Numbered from the stretch's first letter, positions 34,982 through 43,235 are shown. The stretch is 64,000 nucleotides of DNA from an uncultured Poribacteria bacterium (GCA_951828515.1 OX639992.1:5558217-5622216); one strand, 5' to 3'. Notes: generated from the sequence alone by a model not told the origin. Numbers and translations: made by a program.

Positions 34982-35770
34982 ATGCAAAACACTATAAACA
35001 CCTTACACTGGCTAACGTTAGTCTTCCTGTTAATATCTGTCGGCAGTCTATCCAGTTTTGCGCCAGATGAACACACCGTCCTCCTCTACACTTTTGAGAC
35101 AGGAGCAGGAAAGGTCGTCACAGATCTCTCTGGAAACAAAAACGATGGCGAACTCATGGGCCCGAAGTGGGGAGAGGGAAATCCCAGTGGTGGGCTTGTC
35201 TTTGAAGGAAATGGTCCGCGGGATTTTGTAGAGATCCCTGACAGCGAGAGTTTAGATCTGGTTGAGGGTCTCACCGTCGAAATGTGGCTATACCTTGAGG
35301 CGTGGTCAACTGCTGGAGGGACAGGGGCGACTAAAGAACTCGCTTACAAAGTGGGACCTCGAAGCGACAAGAAAGTCTTGCTCCGGATGACCACTGAGGC
35401 ACAAGCATGGGGTGCAGCAGTCGTTGCCGGTAAAACAGATATGCCGCTGAAAAAATGGACGCACATTGCCGGAACCTATGATGCCAAGTCTGGCGAAGGT
35501 AAGATTTACATCGACGGCGTTTTAGACGGTGAAGGCAAAATTGATGGGGAAATTGTCCCTAACACTGACGTCTTGTGGCTCGGACGGGGGGCGGGTCCCT
35601 TTTTGGAGGGACGAATGGACGAAGTCCGGATCTCCAACATTGCGCGCTCCGAGCAAGAAATTCAGGAACTCATGAACAAAGGCATTGAAGGTGTACTGGC
35701 AGTGAAACCTCAAGATAAATTGGCAACAACATGGGCAAAATTGAAGTCAAATCTTCCACAACAGCAGTGA
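34982..35770 (+). CDS. Secreted LamG-domain protein with conserved C-terminal tail
   Basis: 262 residues from ATG 34982, chosen because AAGGAGGA precedes it and a signal peptide starts there (MQNTINTLHWLTLVFLLISV); the frame is open 45 codons further up but crosses the MITE-like element. LamG domain: VLLYTFETGAGKVVTDLSGNKNDGELMG, DFVEIPDSESLDLVEGLTVEMWLYL, LKKWTHIAGTYDAKSGEGKIYIDG, LEGRMDEVRISNIARSEQEIQELMNKG. Tail AVKPQDKLATTWAKLKSN. The stop overlaps the GTG start of the next gene (GTGA), pointing to translational coupling with a GHL15-like hydrolase. Confidence 0.88.
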   Translation: MQNTINTLHWLTLVFLLISVGSLSSFAPDEHTVLLYTFETGAGKVVTDLSGNKNDGELMGPKWGEGNPSGGLVFEGNGPRDFVEIPDSESLDLVEGLTVEMWLYLEAWSTAGGTGATKELAYKVGPRSDKKVLLRMTTEAQAWGAAVVAGKTDMPLKKWTHIAGTYDAKSGEGKIYIDGVLDGEGKIDGEIVPNTDVLWLGRGAGPFLEGRMDEVRISNIARSEQEIQELMNKGIEGVLAVKPQDKLATTWAKLKSNLPQQQ

Positions 35771-37131
35771 AAACATTTAAGGCTAAATACCTAATGCTGC
35801 TTCTCATCTTCAGTGCGATAGCGGCATATGCAAAGGAAATGCCAAGGAATTATCCTTCAATCTTTCAGGCATGGAACGGCATTGAGAACCAATCCGATGA
35901 AGATGAACTCTACCGCCTTGCTCAACACGATCTTGCTTTTGCCCACCCTTACACACTGCTCAGGATTCCTTGGAATATCTCAGAAGAACAGCCTTATTCA
36001 GGGTTGGCAACAAGCTTAAATCCGAATCAACTCGATGCCGCGCGTCAAAGAAAACAGCACCTTTTATCCTTAAACCCACATATCCTACTGCTTGTCGAGA
36101 TCCGATGCAGAGACGCGAAATATCTTTCGCGAGAAAACGAAACACAAGTGGAAAACTGGTGGGAAGTCGGTTATTTCCCACCGGATTCCCCGTATTGGCT
36201 CAAAGCCGGCAACGGCAAACCCGTTCTCGGCTGGGGTGAAGATACCAACGGCGATGGAAAGATTGACGCAAATGATACTGTCCTGAGTTATCTCATAGAC
36301 TTTACGAATCCAGATATGCAAACTCTGATGGTCAATCAAGCCGTTGCCTTATATGCATCTGGTCTTTTTGACGGAATCATGCTCGATTGGTGGAACGAAG
36401 ATTATGCCACGAGCGCAATCGGTGTCGATGATTGGTCAGCGACGATTCTCACACCCGCGGCTGAATTGGAAGCGAGATTATCGATCTTACGCAAGATTCG
36501 GGAACACGTCGGGGACGATTTCCTAATCCTCGTCAATGCCAATATGCGTCAGATTCCAAAATCGGCACCCTACGTTAACGGTCTCTTCATGGAGTGCTAT
36601 AAGTCAGAATATAGAAAAGGATATAATCTTGATCAGATTCTGCAGATGGAAAAAACGCTACTATGGGCAGAACAGCATCTACGAGAACCGAGAATCAATT
36701 GCTTAGAGGGTTGGCGTGTGGTGGCAGATTACATGGGAAACCTCAAAACACGGGTTACGGAGAGAAACAGCGAAGAAAACCTACAGTGGATGCGTATGAT
36801 TACTACGCTGAGTCTAACACATTCAGACGGTTACGTTCTCTTTGGTGACGACAATGCTATACCGACCCCCGACCATCTGCACAACTGGTATGATTTCTGG
36901 GACGCTGATTTGGGACAACCCATCCAAGAGAAAGCAGTTCAGTATCAAGGCGTAGAAGGTCTCTTTGTCCGCGCGTTTGAAAAGGGTTGGGCGGTATACA
37001 ACCGTAGCGGTTCTGAACAAACCGTTACTTTTGAAACTCTCGCTATCGACATCAACGGTGGCAAACGTCAGTGGCATCATGAGATTCCAGATTTTGATGG
37101 GGAGATTTTTCTGAAAACCGATACAGAGTAA
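35767..37131 (+). CDS. Exported putative glycoside hydrolase (GHL15-like TIM barrel)
   Basis: About 454 residues from GTG 35767, which overlaps the LamG stop as GTGA and gives a normal signal peptide (MKTFKAKYLMLLLIFSAIAAYA); the frame is open to ATG 35731, but that would spoil the signal. The mature part resembles the hypothetical glycosyl hydrolase 15 family (GHL15): FQAWNGIENQ, LSLNPHILLLVEIRCRD, LIDFTNPDMQTLMVNQAVALYASGLFDGIMLDWWNEDY (strand 4 with acidic DWWNED), DFLILVNAN, GLFMECYKSE (Glu at strand end). The C-terminus is a small beta domain with VEGLFVRAFEKGWAVYNRSG. Probably cleaves a glycan outside the cytoplasm; its translational coupling to a LamG protein suggests shared substrate binding. 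Confidence 0.72.
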   Translation: MKTFKAKYLMLLLIFSAIAAYAKEMPRNYPSIFQAWNGIENQSDEDELYRLAQHDLAFAHPYTLLRIPWNISEEQPYSGLATSLNPNQLDAARQRKQHLLSLNPHILLLVEIRCRDAKYLSRENETQVENWWEVGYFPPDSPYWLKAGNGKPVLGWGEDTNGDGKIDANDTVLSYLIDFTNPDMQTLMVNQAVALYASGLFDGIMLDWWNEDYATSAIGVDDWSATILTPAAELEARLSILRKIREHVGDDFLILVNANMRQIPKSAPYVNGLFMECYKSEYRKGYNLDQILQMEKTLLWAEQHLREPRINCLEGWRVVADYMGNLKTRVTERNSEENLQWMRMITTLSLTHSDGYVLFGDDNAIPTPDHLHNWYDFWDADLGQPIQEKAVQYQGVEGLFVRAFEKGWAVYNRSGSEQTVTFETLAIDINGGKRQWHHEIPDFDGEIFLKTDTE

Positions 37132-37146
37132 ATGAAAGGATTGATA

Positions 37147-38157
37147 ATGCTGAAAGCGATTTTGCATACGCGTCCAGTGCGGCAACTCAACACAATCTTC
37201 ACGCAAGAAGACTTAGAACGCCTCGGGAATACCGTTGAAGTGATATGGGGTAAGGACGAACAGATGCCCGAAGATGCCTGGAGCGAAGCCAAAAAAGAGG
37301 CATCCATTCTCATCGGCATCCCCAGCTCCGGGGTCGGGAATGTTGACGAAACTGCCGCGCCGCATCTGAAGACTATTATGGAGGTGGGTGGCGCGCACCC
37401 GAGAAAGGAATTAATTGATTACCAAACCTGCTTCAGACGGAGTATTCGTGTGCTGAGCTGCGCCCCTGCTTTCGCTAAAATGGTGGCTGAGATGGCTCTT
37501 GGACACGCTTTGGCTGCTCTACGGAATATCGTTGATGCGGATCGGCGAATGCGTCGTGGTGAAGAGAACTGGGGATGGCGTGGGCAAGCCGACATTTGCA
37601 CGCTCTACAATGCAACGGTGGGTATCATCGGCTATGGAAACCTCGCACGGGAACTGCGGCTACTATTGGCACCCTTCAATTGTAAACTTCACGCCTACGA
37701 TCCATGGCTTCCTGATACACATCTACAACAGCAAGGAGTACGTCCGATGGGGCTGGAGGAACTGCTGCAAACGTGTGATGTCACCTTCGTCTTGGCGATT
37801 CCAACACTGGAGAATAGGGAACTGCTGACTTACGAGAAATTGGCACAGATTAAACAAGGGGCAGTGCTTGTTTTAGCAAGCCGTTCGCATCTTGTTGATT
37901 TCGACGCGCTCCTTGAATTGACAAACGCAGGTAGATTTCGGGCAACGATTGATGTCTATCCTGAAGAACCGACACCACTCGATCATCCAGTCCGAGAGAC
38001 AGAAAATACGATACTGACGTGTCACATGGCGGGCGCTATTGACCACGCGCTCTTTGAAATCGGCAGAATGGTTACGGATGATGTCGAAGCCATCGCCGCT
38101 GGTCTCCCGCCAATTCGCATGCAAGTTGCCCAACCAGAATTCGTCGCGAGGCGATGA
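37147..38157 (+). CDS. D-isomer-specific 2-hydroxyacid dehydrogenase (NAD-dependent)
   Basis: 336 residues from ATG 37147, placed after AAGGATTG; ATG 37132 is directly after the previous stop and has no ribosome site. Rossmann motif VGIIGYGNLARELRLLL, with a downstream YDPW in place of the usual acidic/Arg pair, and the catalytic set: Arg in VLASRSHLVDFDAL, Glu in DVYPEEPTPLDHP, His in LTCHMAGAIDHALFEIG. It reduces a 2-keto acid or oxidises a D-2-hydroxy acid. Related to phosphoglycerate dehydrogenase-like enzymes of unknown substrate. Follows a putative glycosidase, so sugar-acid use is plausible. Confidence 0.9.
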   Translation: MLKAILHTRPVRQLNTIFTQEDLERLGNTVEVIWGKDEQMPEDAWSEAKKEASILIGIPSSGVGNVDETAAPHLKTIMEVGGAHPRKELIDYQTCFRRSIRVLSCAPAFAKMVAEMALGHALAALRNIVDADRRMRRGEENWGWRGQADICTLYNATVGIIGYGNLARELRLLLAPFNCKLHAYDPWLPDTHLQQQGVRPMGLEELLQTCDVTFVLAIPTLENRELLTYEKLAQIKQGAVLVLASRSHLVDFDALLELTNAGRFRATIDVYPEEPTPLDHPVRETENTILTCHMAGAIDHALFEIGRMVTDDVEAIAAGLPPIRMQVAQPEFVARR

Positions 38158-38170
38158 GCAAAATACGCAA

Positions 38171-39055
38171 TCAATACGGTAACTCTACAGATAGCGTTGC
38201 CAAGAACTCGTCTGCTACATGGCGATTGTAGACACGAGCGGAAAGTACCGAGCCGTAGATGTTGCCGACATAGAAGGTGCCGCAGAGCGTACCTAACGTC
38301 CATCCTTTCACCGATGAAAGTCCATCTCTCTGGAAACCATCATAAGCCTGCCAACCTGTTAAACCGACAATGAACAGAGAGGTGAATGCATCGCCGAACC
38401 TGCCTGTATAGAGTCGTCCAGCCCCTGGCAGGACCGCGGAGAGAACCCCTGCTAAAAATGGACTGCGGTTGGGTAGCTGCGCGCCCTCCGCGGCAAAATC
38501 ATGATACACTATCGCTTTTTGGCTGACCGAAGCCACCTTCGATCCCCGCAACTTCTTGAAAATCTCCCCTGCTTCAGACCACTGTTTCTGCATCAGATAA
38601 GAGAGTCCAATCAACTGCTCGGCTTCGGCGTGTTGTCGCGCATCCGTTACGTGTGGCAGTGCATCCCGTAGAAACCGTGCGGATTGCGCAAACTGATCCG
38701 TCAGAAAGTAGGTCGCACCGATTTGATAGTAGGCACTGCTTACATACCGACCTTCAGGATATGTCCGTAAAAGTGTCTCAAACTTCTGAATTGCTTGTTC
38801 AGTTTGACCGGCAAAGCGATAACACAAGGCAATCCTATAGCGGATCTGTTCACTTTCTTGTGGCTGATAAAAGAGATAACGTTGGTATTCACCCGCGGCG
38901 CGGAGGTAATCACCTTGTTCATACAGAAAATCGGCGAATTTACGGACATTTTCGGGAGTGTAGTAGTCAATAGGTTCTTCGGCGGCGGCGAAGGGTAGAA
39001 GCATGGTAGTGAGGAAGACCATGAGCAGGAATTTGGAGATTTGCGTGGTGTTCAT
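38171..39055 (-). CDS. Exported TPR protein with PGAGR-type membrane domain (DUF5683-like)
   Basis: About 294 residues from ATG 39055, where a signal peptide begins (MNTTQISKFLLMVFLTTMLL, A-A-A-E cleavage); the frame extends 25 codons further without signal. TPR-like helices follow: FADFLYEQGDYLRAAGEYQRYLF, YRIALCYRFAGQTEQAIQKF, YYQIGATYFLTDQFAQSARFL, LIGLSYLMQKQWSEAGEIFKKL. Then the membrane part LSAVLPGAGRLYTGRFGDAFTSLFIVGLTGW with the P-G-x-G-x-x-Y-x-G motif. Paralogue of 22267-23121. Third gene of the LolA-like/YidD/TPR set; a 127-base gap with a palindrome separates it from yidD. Confidence 0.8.
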   Translation of the reverse strand: MNTTQISKFLLMVFLTTMLLPFAAAEEPIDYYTPENVRKFADFLYEQGDYLRAAGEYQRYLFYQPQESEQIRYRIALCYRFAGQTEQAIQKFETLLRTYPEGRYVSSAYYQIGATYFLTDQFAQSARFLRDALPHVTDARQHAEAEQLIGLSYLMQKQWSEAGEIFKKLRGSKVASVSQKAIVYHDFAAEGAQLPNRSPFLAGVLSAVLPGAGRLYTGRFGDAFTSLFIVGLTGWQAYDGFQRDGLSSVKGWTLGTLCGTFYVGNIYGSVLSARVYNRHVADEFLATLSVELPY

Positions 39056-39139
39056 AGAGTTCGTAAGTGTTTCGCTTGGGTGTTCCCTCAGGTGAATGTA
39101 GCGAACTCGACTTTCAACAACATCTATCACTTAGGTCCA

Positions 39140-39163
39140 GTGCGGTTAGAAACCGCACCTACC
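39140..39163 (+). repeat. Palindrome with CCTAC tail
   Basis: Stem GTGCGGTT / AACCGCAC with loop AGA, followed by CTACCA. Lies between yidD and the TPR gene. Confidence 0.6.
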
Positions 39164-39182
39164 AGATGGTATAAATGCGGAA

Positions 39183-39611
39183 CTACTTCAGTGTTGCATA
39201 GTCTGAAACAGGGTCAATGTATTTTCCTGTCACACTGTCTTTATGGTAATGCTGCGACTGCGACCCGTTACATCGGAGGAGCCTATCAGCGGTAAGCAGT
39301 ATCCCCCGCGCTACACCGTATTCCTGTATACACGCCATACCGAAGCGAGAACACGTCGGTCGGAAGTTGCATGTCGGGCCGTCTTGACTGGAGATGAATT
39401 TCTGGTAGAGCCGAATCAACCCGGTCGCGACGATTTTCAATTCCGAGGTGTCCTTCGGATTAAAGCGGATACTCTCTTTCGGTTTCGGTCTCGTCATCGG
39501 ATTGACCTTGCGGATGAACGCGAGATCAGCGGCTTCATCCGAAAACGTAGGTGAAACGAAGAACACAGCGACTAAACAGGACACAGAGAAAAGAAAGAGA
39601 CGGTTTACCAT
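39183..39611 (-). CDS. yidD: Membrane protein insertion efficiency factor YidD with N-terminal signal/extension
   Basis: 142 residues. The YidD core (about 62-125) is unmistakable: GLIRLYQKFISSQDGPTCNFRPTCSRFGMACIQEYGVARG, then LLTADRLLRCNG, with the conserved Cys residues. Normal YidD is 70-90 residues, cytoplasmic and next to yidC/rnpA; here a signal-peptide-like N-terminus (LFLFSVSCLVAVFFVSPTFSDEA) and about 35 extra residues precede it, and the neighbours are LolA-like and TPR genes. This version may act in the periplasm (inference). Its start overlaps the end of the LolA-like gene by seven bases. Confidence 0.88.
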   Translation of the reverse strand: MVNRLFLFSVSCLVAVFFVSPTFSDEAADLAFIRKVNPMTRPKPKESIRFNPKDTSELKIVATGLIRLYQKFISSQDGPTCNFRPTCSRFGMACIQEYGVARGILLTADRLLRCNGSQSQHYHKDSVTGKYIDPVSDYATLK

Positions 39612-40324
39612 TTGATCTCTTTAACCTCTACAGATTCAGGAATCGTGAAATTGAGTATCGGATTTTGTGAATCAGCGTTTACCTGCGGGTTGCTATAGAT
39701 AACCTGTTCGTATTGGAGTACTTCGGATTTCTCACCATACGTACTAGAGGTAACCATCATCGGAACATAGTTCACACCGATTCTGCTGTGGTTCTGGTAG
39801 TGTGATCTGGCGATAATATGACCTTTCGGATTCTTGACTTCAGCAGAGATAAGCCTATCGTCCTGCATCCCTAAGATAATAGTACCGAGTTTGTCTTTCG
39901 CTTCCTTAGGTGGACTCCAATAACTATAGAGAACCCCGTCTACGACATCGTGCTTTTCCAAAGAATATCCAACTGCTGTCAATCCATGCTCTGCTTGCGT
40001 AGACTGAACGATGGATTCAACAAACGGGAGTGGGATCCGCCCTTCGGAGATAAAACGGAACGCCTGTTTTTCCACAGGATAATAGATCTCCAGCACCTTG
40101 TCCTTCACAACCATTATTTGCTTGAGCGGTTGGGTGACTTCAACGACAACCCGCGTGGCTTTTGCGTCGTAATGGAGTATGCCGGTGATGTGCTCCGTTT
40201 TGTCGTTCTCGGTCAATTCGCGCGTAAAGTTGAGGGAGAGGGTTTTTAACGGTACCGCCTGGAGCGCGTTGGTAAAAAGGAGTGTGAACAGAAACGTTAT
40301 AACGAATGAAAGATTTTTTGGCAT
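39605..40324 (-). CDS. LolA-like outer-membrane lipoprotein carrier
   Basis: 239 residues. Signal peptide MPKNLSFVITFLFTLLFTNALQA. The mature part is a half-barrel typical of LolA/LolB/DUF4292-like carriers: LSLNFTRELTENDKTEHITGILHYDAKATRVVVEV, QIMVVKDKVLEIYYPVEKQAFRF, LGTIILGMQDDRLISAEVKNPKGHIIARSHYQNH. LolA shuttles lipoproteins across the periplasm; this protein is diverged and could carry another lipid. First of three genes in the same direction (LolA-like, YidD, TPR), with a seven-base overlap to yidD, indicating one operon. Confidence 0.72.
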   Translation of the reverse strand: MPKNLSFVITFLFTLLFTNALQAVPLKTLSLNFTRELTENDKTEHITGILHYDAKATRVVVEVTQPLKQIMVVKDKVLEIYYPVEKQAFRFISEGRIPLPFVESIVQSTQAEHGLTAVGYSLEKHDVVDGVLYSYWSPPKEAKDKLGTIILGMQDDRLISAEVKNPKGHIIARSHYQNHSRIGVNYVPMMVTSSTYGEKSEVLQYEQVIYSNPQVNADSQNPILNFTIPESVEVKEIKW

Positions 40325-40388
40325 TTGTTATGTTTTGACGCACAGAGAGGCTAGCGTATAGGGATTGCCACCGTGGTGCTTTTCAAGT

Positions 40389-40790
40389 TCACTGTGATCC
40401 TAGGAGACCCACCGAAAGCCCGTATACGAGGCAGCAAGCAGCCCAAGCAGCACACCCCAATTTAACTCCGCTGGTCCGAATTTTACGGACTTCTGCCCTA
40501 TAAGCATCTGTATAAACAGCGACATATTCTGGCGACTTCCCTAAGAGAGCCAATGCTGGTGGATTGGGTTCATAGGCACTGGCAATAGCCCACACAACTA
40601 CACTGCCCAGACAACCTGCCCAGAGCCAAACAGACTTATCGACATGGTCTGCAGCATCTCGTTCAGCAGCGGCTATGGCTTTAGTTTGCACTAAATTTTG
40701 TTGAGCGAGGGACACAAAAGGTGAGCTAAAGATAAGCCCCGCCATTAAAAATGCCAAAAATGGCGATAGGGACCTTAACTTAATTTTCAC
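40389..40790 (-). CDS. Small membrane protein sharing AQQNLVQT mature N-terminus, unknown
   Basis: 133 residues from GTG 40790 with ribosome site AAGGAG. Signal peptide (FLAFLMAGLIFSSPFVSLA) followed by QQNLVQTKAIAAAERDAADHVDKS, a Trp-rich membrane segment (VWLWAGCLGSVVVWAIASAY) and a second one near the C-terminus (LGCAAWAACCLVYGLSVGLLG) with several Cys residues. The central EPNPPALALLGKSPEYVAVYTDAYRAEVR segment is soluble. No family recognised. The N-terminus matches the next protein at 40840-41847, so the two may be processed alike. Confidence 0.65.
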   Translation of the reverse strand: MKIKLRSLSPFLAFLMAGLIFSSPFVSLAQQNLVQTKAIAAAERDAADHVDKSVWLWAGCLGSVVVWAIASAYEPNPPALALLGKSPEYVAVYTDAYRAEVRKIRTSGVKLGCAAWAACCLVYGLSVGLLGSQ

Positions 40791-40839
40791 GAGAAATCTC
40801 CTTTTTGATTAGAAGGTTTGAGGCACTTCGGTTCTGAAA

Positions 40840-41847
40840 TCAAAACAGTCCAAAATCGCCCAGAATATAATTACTGGAAAAGAAGATACCCAGTGTTATT
40901 GGCATCACATCTTGGGTTGGTAAGCGAAATAAAGTTCTATCTACTCGTAATTCAAGTGTCAAGCGATTCCGGGAGAGACGTAGCATCTCTATTCCACCGA
41001 TGACATAGATCCCCGTGCCAGTATCCCCTTCTGACTTAGAATCGTAGTAAGACCCGCCCCAGAACCGGTCATATTCTCTTTCTATTCTCGTTTCATAGTT
41101 AACACCAGACAAGGCTAATCCGCCTCCTACATAAGGGGAGATATTTCGTTTGCTGAAGAAGTAACGACCACCAATCGACCAAGTGCCAAAAACGAAACTA
41201 TCATTCCCAGATTCGCCGCCGGTCATCCGAAACTCGGTTTCGACAGCATAGGTTGGCATTTGATAAGACAAACCTGCCTCAAAGCCAAGTTCGCCATTGA
41301 GGTTTGTACCTGGGACCGAGGTGCCGAAAAGCCCTATACTCCAGAGGGATTCACCGGATATCTTCCTTAACACCGGGGCATCATCTTCAACCACACTCTC
41401 AATGTCAACTGTAGATCCGATAGACTTCTTGTGGACGAGTGCCTCAACCACTCTGGGTGCAGCTTCAATGATCTCTTCAATACTGGTAATCCAGAGCTGC
41501 CGCTCAATAATAATTGTTCCTATAGGAGTTTCCTGAGTGAGGTGGACCAGTATCTTTCCACCTAAACGACGAAAAGAAATTCGATATACGCTCGCCGAGG
41601 TATCCGCTTCATAAACCGGGTCGCCAACGGATATACCTTGTTTGCGTAATTCAAGAGCAACTAACAGTGCTGCACTCTGGGCATCGGTTTCATCGATACC
41701 TTGGTAATCTCCGATCAATAAGACAGCATCACTCCCTTTAGTTTCGGTCTGCACCAAATTCTGTTGAGCGGAAAGGACAAAAGGTGCGATGAAGGTTAGG
41801 GCTACCATCAAAACAACTAATCTGTAAAACATGGACTGAATTCTCAT
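40840..41847 (-). CDS. Outer-membrane beta-barrel-like protein sharing AQQNLVQT mature N-terminus
   Basis: 335 residues. Signal peptide (VVLMVALTFIAPFVLS) then AQQNLVQTETKGSDAVLLIG. Residues ~40-130 form a small alpha/beta domain (AALLVALELRKQGISVGD, KILVHLTQETPIGTIIIERQLWI), and from about 165 the protein has the alternating strands of an 8-stranded OmpA/OprF-type barrel (WSIGLFGTSVPGTNLNGELGFEAGLSYQ, SIGGRYFFSKRNISPYVGGGLALSGVNYE, LTLELRVDRTLF), ending in the outer-membrane C-terminal Phe (GDFGLF). Function unknown. 50 bases upstream of the 133-residue gene, same strand, so probably one operon. Confidence 0.7.
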   Translation of the reverse strand: MRIQSMFYRLVVLMVALTFIAPFVLSAQQNLVQTETKGSDAVLLIGDYQGIDETDAQSAALLVALELRKQGISVGDPVYEADTSASVYRISFRRLGGKILVHLTQETPIGTIIIERQLWITSIEEIIEAAPRVVEALVHKKSIGSTVDIESVVEDDAPVLRKISGESLWSIGLFGTSVPGTNLNGELGFEAGLSYQMPTYAVETEFRMTGGESGNDSFVFGTWSIGGRYFFSKRNISPYVGGGLALSGVNYETRIEREYDRFWGGSYYDSKSEGDTGTGIYVIGGIEMLRLSRNRLTLELRVDRTLFRLPTQDVMPITLGIFFSSNYILGDFGLF

Positions 41848-42253
41848 TTTTTTCCATTTGAATAGTATTCTAACGCTAAATTTAAAACACTTGTGAAAGT
41901 TGATTCAAACAAAAATTGATGTCTGCCTCTGAACTTCATAGTTGCCGATGCCGAGAACCTAACACAGTTGTTTGACGCCCATCTAACGGAAATCGTTCAA
42001 ACTGGATGCCTTTCTCACCGTACTTTACAGACACAATTTTAGGTCGAAAAGGGTGTACCATTTTAAAAAAGCACGCATCACGGCGTGTGCCTCTGCGATG
42101 TCAATCGCTATCCACAATTTTTAGGGAAATCACTAATGCTTTGAAAACGCAACAGAAATCACAAATAAATTGTCCAAACATCAGTTTGAATTATATTCTA
42201 TTTACTATGAAAAGTCAATTCTTTTGCGAAATAAGAACAACTTAATTTTTCCC
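41848..42253. other. Gene-free stretch
   Basis: 406 bases without a convincing gene. It holds an imperfect palindrome around GCACGCATCACGGCGTGTGC (42071-42090) and an AT-rich right part. A 79-residue plus-strand ORF here has low-complexity composition and no ribosome site and is not accepted. Confidence 0.5.
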
Positions 42254-43051
42254 TTATTCGAGCACAAGTATTGTTAGTTTCAGATGCGCTCGAACGGCTT
42301 GACGCACTTCATTGCAGATGTGCATCGCATGCTGTGTATTGTCAGGGGTTGCTGAATCTCCCGGATAACGGGGATCCACTGCATACGCTGTGATTATTTT
42401 AAAGTCAGACTGCCACTGGTGCCAAACAGGCTGTGTAGGCACAATCAATCCCAGTAATTCTTCAAGATTATGCGTCCGTTGAACAGGACTGTTCGACTCT
42501 TGCAGCCAAGCTTTGAGATACTTTTCAATACACTGTTGTGCGTGGAAACAGATAATATCATGCAGGGGGTTTGATGCTTGCAGAAGTTGCTGGACAGCGG
42601 CATAATCGTTTTCAGCTTTCTCTATCCATTCCAGCGTCAATGGGTTCATGCCGTTCTTTTCCTTTTTGATAGCACTCACGTAAGAGGAGTTTCCAACCTC
42701 AATGCCAACTTGTGTTTTCTTTCTATTGTAGTGCGTTGTGGATTGATGAAGCACTTCGCCCTTTTCAGTGATCTCGCGAAGAAACCAATCGTTATATGAA
42801 ACACGATACGCAATTTCTTCCGGTGAACGTACCAACAAATCCATACCGAACCGGTATGAAATACGTTGTCGGATCTCTATAGCCTTGTTGATAAATTCCG
42901 ACTTCGGAACGTCCATCACGACAAGCATATCTACATCGGAATCTTCCGTAGGCGTGCCATACGCATAGGAGCCGAAGAGAATTACTTGGAGCGGTGCGAA
43001 TTTCCGCACGATGTCATTACATGTTGCTTGAATATCTTCCCGGGTAACCAT
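42254..43051 (-). CDS. Single-chain MNT-HEPN protein (nucleotidyltransferase fused to HEPN)
   Basis: 265 residues. N-terminal part (1-103) is a minimal nucleotidyltransferase: LFGSYAYGTPTEDSDVDMLVV with G27-S28 and D39-x-D41. A 30-residue linker follows, then a HEPN domain (from Met135): EWIEKAENDYAAVQQLLQASN, DIICFHAQQCIEKYLKAWLQ, THNLEELL and the C-terminal R250-x5-H256, which fits the HEPN R-x4-6-H pattern. In MNT/HEPN modules these are normally separate genes forming a toxin-antitoxin pair in which MNT modifies (AMPylates) HEPN. Here Met135 has its own ribosome site (AAGGA, ten bases before ATG 42649), so a free HEPN may also be made. AGGGGG precedes the main start; a MITE-like element abuts it. 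Confidence 0.85.
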   Translation of the reverse strand: MVTREDIQATCNDIVRKFAPLQVILFGSYAYGTPTEDSDVDMLVVMDVPKSEFINKAIEIRQRISYRFGMDLLVRSPEEIAYRVSYNDWFLREITEKGEVLHQSTTHYNRKKTQVGIEVGNSSYVSAIKKEKNGMNPLTLEWIEKAENDYAAVQQLLQASNPLHDIICFHAQQCIEKYLKAWLQESNSPVQRTHNLEELLGLIVPTQPVWHQWQSDFKIITAYAVDPRYPGDSATPDNTQHAMHICNEVRQAVRAHLKLTILVLE

Positions 43052-43064
43052 ACGAAACCCCCTT

Positions 43065-43184
43065 TTATAGTAAAACCCATAATTAAGTTTACACTCTGTA
43101 ATGCGGCGAGGTTAGGAAACCTCGCCAGCAATGTGGGGTTTTGTGTTTTCGAGAGTGTGCAAGTATTTTCGGGCTTTACTATAA
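43065..43184. mobile_element. MITE-like element with TTATAGTAAA terminal repeats, copy 2
   Basis: 120 bases, nearly identical to 34781-34899 (one extra G and a few changes), with the same inverted ends TTATAGTAAAACCC and GGGCTTTACTATAA. It ends 13 bases before the MNT-HEPN start and thus occupies its promoter region. Confidence 0.75.
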
Positions 43185-43235
43185 CACAAGTATAACATAT
43201 TTCATAACAATCATCAAGCAGGGAGAATCTCGCGT

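Noticed and set aside
36823-37206. 127-codon minus-strand ORF across the GHL15-like/dehydrogenase junction
   Set aside because: Antisense shadow of two supported genes.
42006-42245. 79-codon plus-strand ORF in the 41848-42253 gap
   Set aside because: No ribosome site, no recognisable motif, overlaps a palindromic repeat.
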